This document shows, in pieces, positions 15,157 to 18,322 of a stretch of 18,322 nucleotides of DNA. The number at the start of each line of letters is the position of its first letter. Position 1 is the first letter of the stretch. A program made the translations under genes and the position numbers. The notes under the pieces were generated by a model. That model worked only from the letters and a program-made list of their open reading frames with translations. It had not been told where the DNA came from and did no database searches. Origin of the DNA: Lachnospiraceae bacterium. Lineage in GTDB: Bacteria; Bacillota_A; Clostridia; Lachnospirales; Lachnospiraceae. The stretch spans positions 1-18,322 of the forward strand of contig JAGOGN010000010.1 in NCBI GenBank assembly GCA_017996675.1, in the 5' to 3' direction.

Positions 15157-16677
15157 ATGACAGTAGTCAGTTTATCAGAATTGACTTCTTCGGTATCAAA
15201 TCTGTCAAATCAAAAGACAGCAGATAACCTTATAAAAGTGAAAGACTTACGAACATCGTTTTCGGCTTTTCTGAATCAGAGTTCAAAGGATGTTCCAGCA
15301 AAAAAGAATGAACCTGTTGTTCAAAAGGACAAAGAAAGTAGTAATGAACTTTTTGCTTTAAAAGAAAAAGATTCTGCGGTTGAAAAGATTCAGATTATGA
15401 AACCAGAAGATGAAAATCAAAAAATTGAGATCCAAAAAGATGAATTATTGAAACAAACAGATCAGATTTGTGAAGCTATTGTACAGTTAATTAGCCAGAC
15501 ATTTGGAATTACGCCACAGGAAGTCATGCAGGTTCTTGAGACAAAACAAATGGCACCATTGGAATTGCTGTCTCCATCAAATTTAGCACAGGTCGTTGGA
15601 ATGATTCAAAATGAGCAAGATTATGTTGGACTATTGAACAGCGATGGGTTTCAAACTGTTTTAAGTGAAATTGGAGAAATTTCCAATGAATTATTGAATG
15701 ATTTAGGAATTAATAAAGACCAATTACAGGCATTATGCAAGTCCATTGTAGAAAATCAGCAGAATAATCCATTGCTTCAGACACTAAAGGAACCGGTTTT
15801 AGAAGATCAGCCTGAGAATCTTGATCAGAACGTTGTTAAAATCACACACGAAGAAGCTACTAAAATTCAACTTCCTGTAGAAAAGGCTATTACCGATGAA
15901 CCAAAAGTAGTGCAAACCACAGAACAGGTAAGCACACAGGTACCAGTACAACAAGTAATGCCGCAGGAGGACGTAAAGACAGTTACACTGAATGAAGAAA
16001 CGGTAGAAGTAAACCAGCTTCCAGTTGCTGATGAAGAACCAGCACAATCACAAACAGGAAAAGAATCAAACACAAATAAGCAGCCGGATTTGGATTTGTT
16101 CACAAAAAGTAAAGAAGATAAAATCATGAAAACAGATCTTTTTAATGGACAGGTTCAAGAAGTGGCACCTGCCACCGTTGCAAAAGCAGCGCCTGTATTA
16201 CCAACCACAGTGGATCTTGTGAACTTAATGGATCGTATTAGCGCATTCACCAAATTATCTGTTGGAAATCAAATATCAACGATGGAAATGCAACTGAATC
16301 CTGAAAATTTAGGAAAAGTATTTGTTACGGTTACTTCTCATCATGGTGAGGTTTCTGCACATATTGCTGCACAGACGGAAGCTGCAAAAGAAGCCATTGA
16401 AAGCCAGATTAGTCAATTTAGAGAGAATTTAACGCAAAGCGGTATTAAAGTTCAGGCAGTTGAAGTCACCATTGCCAGTCATGAATTCGAACGTAATTTA
16501 GAGGACTCTGGACAACAATTTAATCAGGATCAGCCGGAGAAAAGGCAGAACAGACGAAGAATGATCGATACAGAATCCATGCAACAGGATTTTATGTCAG
16601 GAATTATGGACGAAGAAGATGAGATTATCGCGAACATGATGAAAGATCAGGGAAATACAATGGATTATCAAATTTAG
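15157..16677 (+). CDS. fliK: Flagellar hook-length control protein FliK
   Basis: FliK measures hook length and switches export from hook to filament substrates. The protein has 506 residues. The N-terminal ~340 residues are low-complexity, rich in Gln, Glu, Val, Thr and Lys, as expected for the ruler part. The C-terminal Flg_hook domain covers about 350-450, with MEMQLNPENLGKVFVTV (the L-x-P-x-x-LG-x-V core near 379-388) and AHIAAQTEAAKEAIESQI. A final acidic tail (MDEEDEIIANMMKDQ) follows. AAAGGAGG lies 7-8 bases before the ATG. Ruler sequences evolve quickly, so the N terminus alone would not be recognisable. It is followed 13 bases later by flgD. Confidence 0.94.
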   Translation: MTVVSLSELTSSVSNLSNQKTADNLIKVKDLRTSFSAFLNQSSKDVPAKKNEPVVQKDKESSNELFALKEKDSAVEKIQIMKPEDENQKIEIQKDELLKQTDQICEAIVQLISQTFGITPQEVMQVLETKQMAPLELLSPSNLAQVVGMIQNEQDYVGLLNSDGFQTVLSEIGEISNELLNDLGINKDQLQALCKSIVENQQNNPLLQTLKEPVLEDQPENLDQNVVKITHEEATKIQLPVEKAITDEPKVVQTTEQVSTQVPVQQVMPQEDVKTVTLNEETVEVNQLPVADEEPAQSQTGKESNTNKQPDLDLFTKSKEDKIMKTDLFNGQVQEVAPATVAKAAPVLPTTVDLVNLMDRISAFTKLSVGNQISTMEMQLNPENLGKVFVTVTSHHGEVSAHIAAQTEAAKEAIESQISQFRENLTQSGIKVQAVEVTIASHEFERNLEDSGQQFNQDQPEKRQNRRRMIDTESMQQDFMSGIMDEEDEIIANMMKDQGNTMDYQI

Positions 16678-16690
16678 AAAGGAGGATCTT

Positions 16691-17341
16691 ATGGCAATTA
16701 CAGCAATTGTTGATAATGGAAAAGTTTTAAATACTGGTACATCAAGCAATACCACTGGAAAGACAAAAGAAGATAAGGCAAATCCAGTAAATGAAGATAT
16801 GTTTTTACAACTTTTAGTTGCGGAAATGAAATATCAGGACCCAATGGAGCCAACGTCTAATACAGAATGGATTTCCCAGTACGCTACGTTTACTCAGGTT
16901 CAGAAACAATCAGACATGCAACAGTCATTAAAACAGATGGAAGCAAATAATCTTGTTGGAAAACAGGTTATTATGAAAAGCGTAAATTCTGCTACTGGTG
17001 AAACAAAGTTTGTAAGTGGTCAAGTGGATTACATGTATGTAGAAAACGGAGAGATTTATCTTTCAATTAACGATAAACTTTTTGACATTAAAGAATTAGA
17101 TACAGTCGTAGACGAAGAGTACATGAATGCAATTACGCTTGCTACTACATTTGGTGAAATGATTAAAAAACTTCCAATTTTGGAAAATCTTACTGTTGCA
17201 GATGAAAAGCTTTTAACAGCAGCCCGTGAAAGTTTTGAATCCATGACTCCTTATCAAAAAAATATGGTGAAAAAAGAAGAATTAGGTGTTTTGGAAACTT
17301 TAGAAAAGAAAATGAAAGAACTGAAAGGTCCAACTGCATAG
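16691..17341 (+). CDS. flgD: Flagellar hook-capping protein FlgD, with extra C-terminal module
   Basis: FlgD forms the scaffold cap for hook polymerisation. The protein has 216 residues. The N-terminal cap signature is present: NEDMFLQLLVAEMKYQDPMEP at 34-54 (given in two parts: NEDMFLQLLVAEM, KYQDPMEP), then WISQYATFTQVQ and NNLVGKQV at 86-93. A short beta region (VSGQVDYMYVENGEIYLSI, 108-126) corresponds to the core of short Gram-positive FlgD. After about 155 an extra helical segment appears, LPILENLTVADEKLLTAARE followed by SFESMTPYQKNMV, which resembles helical repeat units of clostridial surface proteins. AAAGGAGG precedes the ATG. The gene lies between fliK and the small flagellar-operon protein. 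Confidence 0.93.
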   Translation: MAITAIVDNGKVLNTGTSSNTTGKTKEDKANPVNEDMFLQLLVAEMKYQDPMEPTSNTEWISQYATFTQVQKQSDMQQSLKQMEANNLVGKQVIMKSVNSATGETKFVSGQVDYMYVENGEIYLSINDKLFDIKELDTVVDEEYMNAITLATTFGEMIKKLPILENLTVADEKLLTAARESFESMTPYQKNMVKKEELGVLETLEKKMKELKGPTA

Positions 17342-17380
17342 GCAATCGTAACGAATTGTACTACCAAGGAGGGAATGAAA

Positions 17381-17791
17381 ATGAATAAGATTTCGAATTC
17401 GTTTACATCAATCGAGCAAGTTGCCAGTCAGTACTTAAACCAGTCACAAAAGAATACGAATCTTCAAGTAGAGAAAAGTGGGCTGAGTTTTGAAGAAATA
17501 TTAAAACAAAAACAATATTTACAACAAAATGATGTTACACCACTGAAATTTTCGAAGCATGCAGTAAACAGACTGGAAGAAAGAGATATTTCCCTTTCAA
17601 ACGAACAGGTTAATCGATTGAATGAAGGAGCCAGGAAGGCATCCGAAAAAGGTATCAAAGAATCACTTGTCATTGTGGATTCACTTGCATTTATTGTTCA
17701 TGTACCAAGTAAAACAGTAGTAACAGCAATGGATTCAACAACGAGTAACGATAATATTTATACAAATATAGATGGAGCTGTCATTATGTAG
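17381..17791 (+). CDS. Conserved flagellar operon protein of unknown function (TIGR02530-type)
   Basis: The protein has 136 residues with no signal peptide or membrane segment. Residues 1-50 are variable and polar. The conserved core begins LKFSKHAVNRLEERDISLS, continues with helices (NEQVNRLNEGARKASEKG) and a beta-rich part (ESLVIVDSLAFIVHVPSKTVVTAMD), and ends YTNIDGAVIM. This pattern matches the family annotated only as 'flagellar operon protein', found between flgD and flgE in many Firmicutes and other motile bacteria; the family assignment is from memory. Its role is unknown; the location suggests hook assembly. I chose ATG 17381 because AAGGAGG (17366-17372) lies 8 bases upstream; the in-frame ATG at 17375 is too close to that site. 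Confidence 0.88.
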   Translation: MNKISNSFTSIEQVASQYLNQSQKNTNLQVEKSGLSFEEILKQKQYLQQNDVTPLKFSKHAVNRLEERDISLSNEQVNRLNEGARKASEKGIKESLVIVDSLAFIVHVPSKTVVTAMDSTTSNDNIYTNIDGAVIM

Positions 17792-17867
17792 CTGGACCGA
17801 GAAGGAAGCAACTGTCTCTGACTGACAGATGAGACAAGACAGCCTCTATAACAGGAGGAAAACAATT
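17792..17867 (+). promoter_or_regulatory. flgE leader with alternative hairpins
   Basis: This 76-base gap is the longest inside the flagellar operon. CTGTC (17812-17816) can pair with GACAG at 17824-17828 or with GACAG at 17838-17842, and TGTCTC (17813-17818) can pair with GAGACA (17831-17836). These pairings exclude each other. The ribosome site AGGAGG (17853-17858) lies just downstream of the last arm. I see no promoter-like sequence and no T tract. The element may tune translation of the abundant hook protein or mark an mRNA processing site; no known riboswitch is recognisable. Confidence 0.4.
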
Positions 17868-18322
17868 ATGATGAGATCATTATATTCTGGAGTGTCGGGA
17901 TTAAAAACACACCAGATCAAAATGGACGTAATTGGTAATAATATTGCCAATGTAAACACTTTAGCATTTAAATCATCTTCGGTAACATTTAGCGAAATTA
18001 TGTACCAGACAACCCAAAGTGCTTCTGGTGCAAATGCTTTAACTGGTACTGGTGGTATCAATGCGAAACAGATCGGTCTTGGAGTTTCATTAGGATCTAC
18101 AACAACAAATATTAATGCGGCAGGTGCAACACAAACAACAGGTGGAGCTCTTGATGTTAAAATCAAAGGTGATAGTTTTTTCGTAGTAAGTGATGGATCA
18201 TCCAACCTATTTACCAGAGCTGGTTCCTTTTATTTTGATGGAACTGGAAATCTTGCTATGACTTCAACAGGATACAATGTAATGGGATGGCAGGTTGATG
18301 CTACTACTGGAGAAATTAAAAA
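17868..18322 (+). CDS. flgE: Flagellar hook protein FlgE (5' part, runs off window)
   Basis: FlgE polymerises into the flexible hook. The first 151 codons are present and open to the window end. The N-terminal signature is MMRSLYSGVSGLKTHQIKMD followed by VIGNNIANVNTLAFKSSSVTF, the usual D0 rod/hook motif, with LAFK in place of the common TGFK. The region after residue 60 (IGLGVSLGSTTTNINAAGAT) and DVKIKGDSFFVV then LFTRAGSFYFDGTGNL are standard for FlgE/FlgF/FlgG; position after flgD and the FlgE-type GLGV segment favour FlgE. AGGAGG (17853-17858) lies 9 bases before ATG 17868. A second ATG at 17871 would work too, removing one Met. Confidence 0.93.
   Translation, partial: MMRSLYSGVSGLKTHQIKMDVIGNNIANVNTLAFKSSSVTFSEIMYQTTQSASGANALTGTGGINAKQIGLGVSLGSTTTNINAAGATQTTGGALDVKIKGDSFFVVSDGSSNLFTRAGSFYFDGTGNLAMTSTGYNVMGWQVDATTGEIK

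Noticed and set aside
15799..16127. Minus-strand ORFs opposite the fliK linker (Cys/Phe/Tyr-rich and Ser/Thr-rich)
   Set aside because: They arise from the Gln/Glu/Val/Thr-rich codons of the FliK ruler read in reverse; no start signals or recognisable domains.
17846..18205. 119-codon minus-strand ORF opposite flgE
   Set aside because: The plus strand encodes an unmistakable FlgE N terminus; the antisense frame is proline/valine-rich shadow sequence without a ribosome site.
1..18322. Mobile elements, CRISPR arrays, defence or toxin-antitoxin systems
   Set aside because: No transposase, integrase, repeat-spacer pattern or small paired ORFs found; gene order is that of a conserved chromosomal core.

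Overview
The window looks like a chromosomal core region of an AT-rich, motile, low-GC Gram-positive anaerobe of the class Clostridia, most likely Lachnospiraceae or a close relative. This rests on Shine-Dalgarno sites of the AGGAGG type, use of GTG and TTG starts, a CodY regulator, a Bacillus/Clostridium-type order of flagellar genes, and FliK, FlgD and 'flagellar operon protein' variants of clostridial type. The family assignment is an inference from gene order and protein style, not from a database search.

Layout. (1) 1-1103: a short reading-frame end of uncertain status, then trpS (tryptophanyl-tRNA synthetase) on the plus strand. (2) 1100-1981: a convergent RluA-family pseudouridine synthase on the minus strand; its stop codon interlocks with that of trpS, and its probable terminator lies inside the last codons of trpS. 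(3) 1982-2110: a divergent promoter region with two small palindromes. (4) 2111-6806: a tightly coupled plus-strand group comM/yifB - dprA - topA (DNA branch-migration ATPase, RecA-loading natural-transformation protein, DNA topoisomerase I), with gene junctions overlapping by 4 and 1 bases. (5) 6807-7748: codY with its own sigma-A type promoter and a strong intrinsic terminator. (6) 7749-18322: the start of a large flagellar operon behind a sigma-A type promoter: flgB, flgC, fliE, fliF, fliG, fliH, fliI, fliJ, a MotE/YlxF-like membrane protein, fliK, flgD, a conserved flagellar-operon protein of unknown role, and the 5' part of flgE, which runs off the window.

The flagellar genes build the machine from the inside out: MS ring (FliF) with rotor/switch protein FliG, export apparatus ATPase and its partners (FliH, FliI, FliJ), rod parts and adaptor (FlgB, FlgC, FliE), a probable motor-associated membrane protein, then hook-length ruler, hook cap and hook (FliK, FlgD, FlgE). 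The order dprA - topA - ... - codY - flgB matches Bacillus subtilis, but the trmFO, xerC/codV, hslV and hslU genes that sit between topA and codY there are absent here. CodY is a known repressor of the flagellar operon in B. subtilis, so its position next to flgB may be functional.

No gap longer than 300 bases lacks a gene; the largest is 7697-7916, which holds the codY terminator and the flgB promoter. I see no tRNA, rRNA, CRISPR array, insertion sequence, phage or defence gene. The window is an ordinary core region; the points worth a second look are an apparent loss of the amino-acid-binding arginine in CodY, an extra helical module at the C terminus of FlgD, a perfect 11-bp hairpin inside fliI, and alternative hairpins before flgE.
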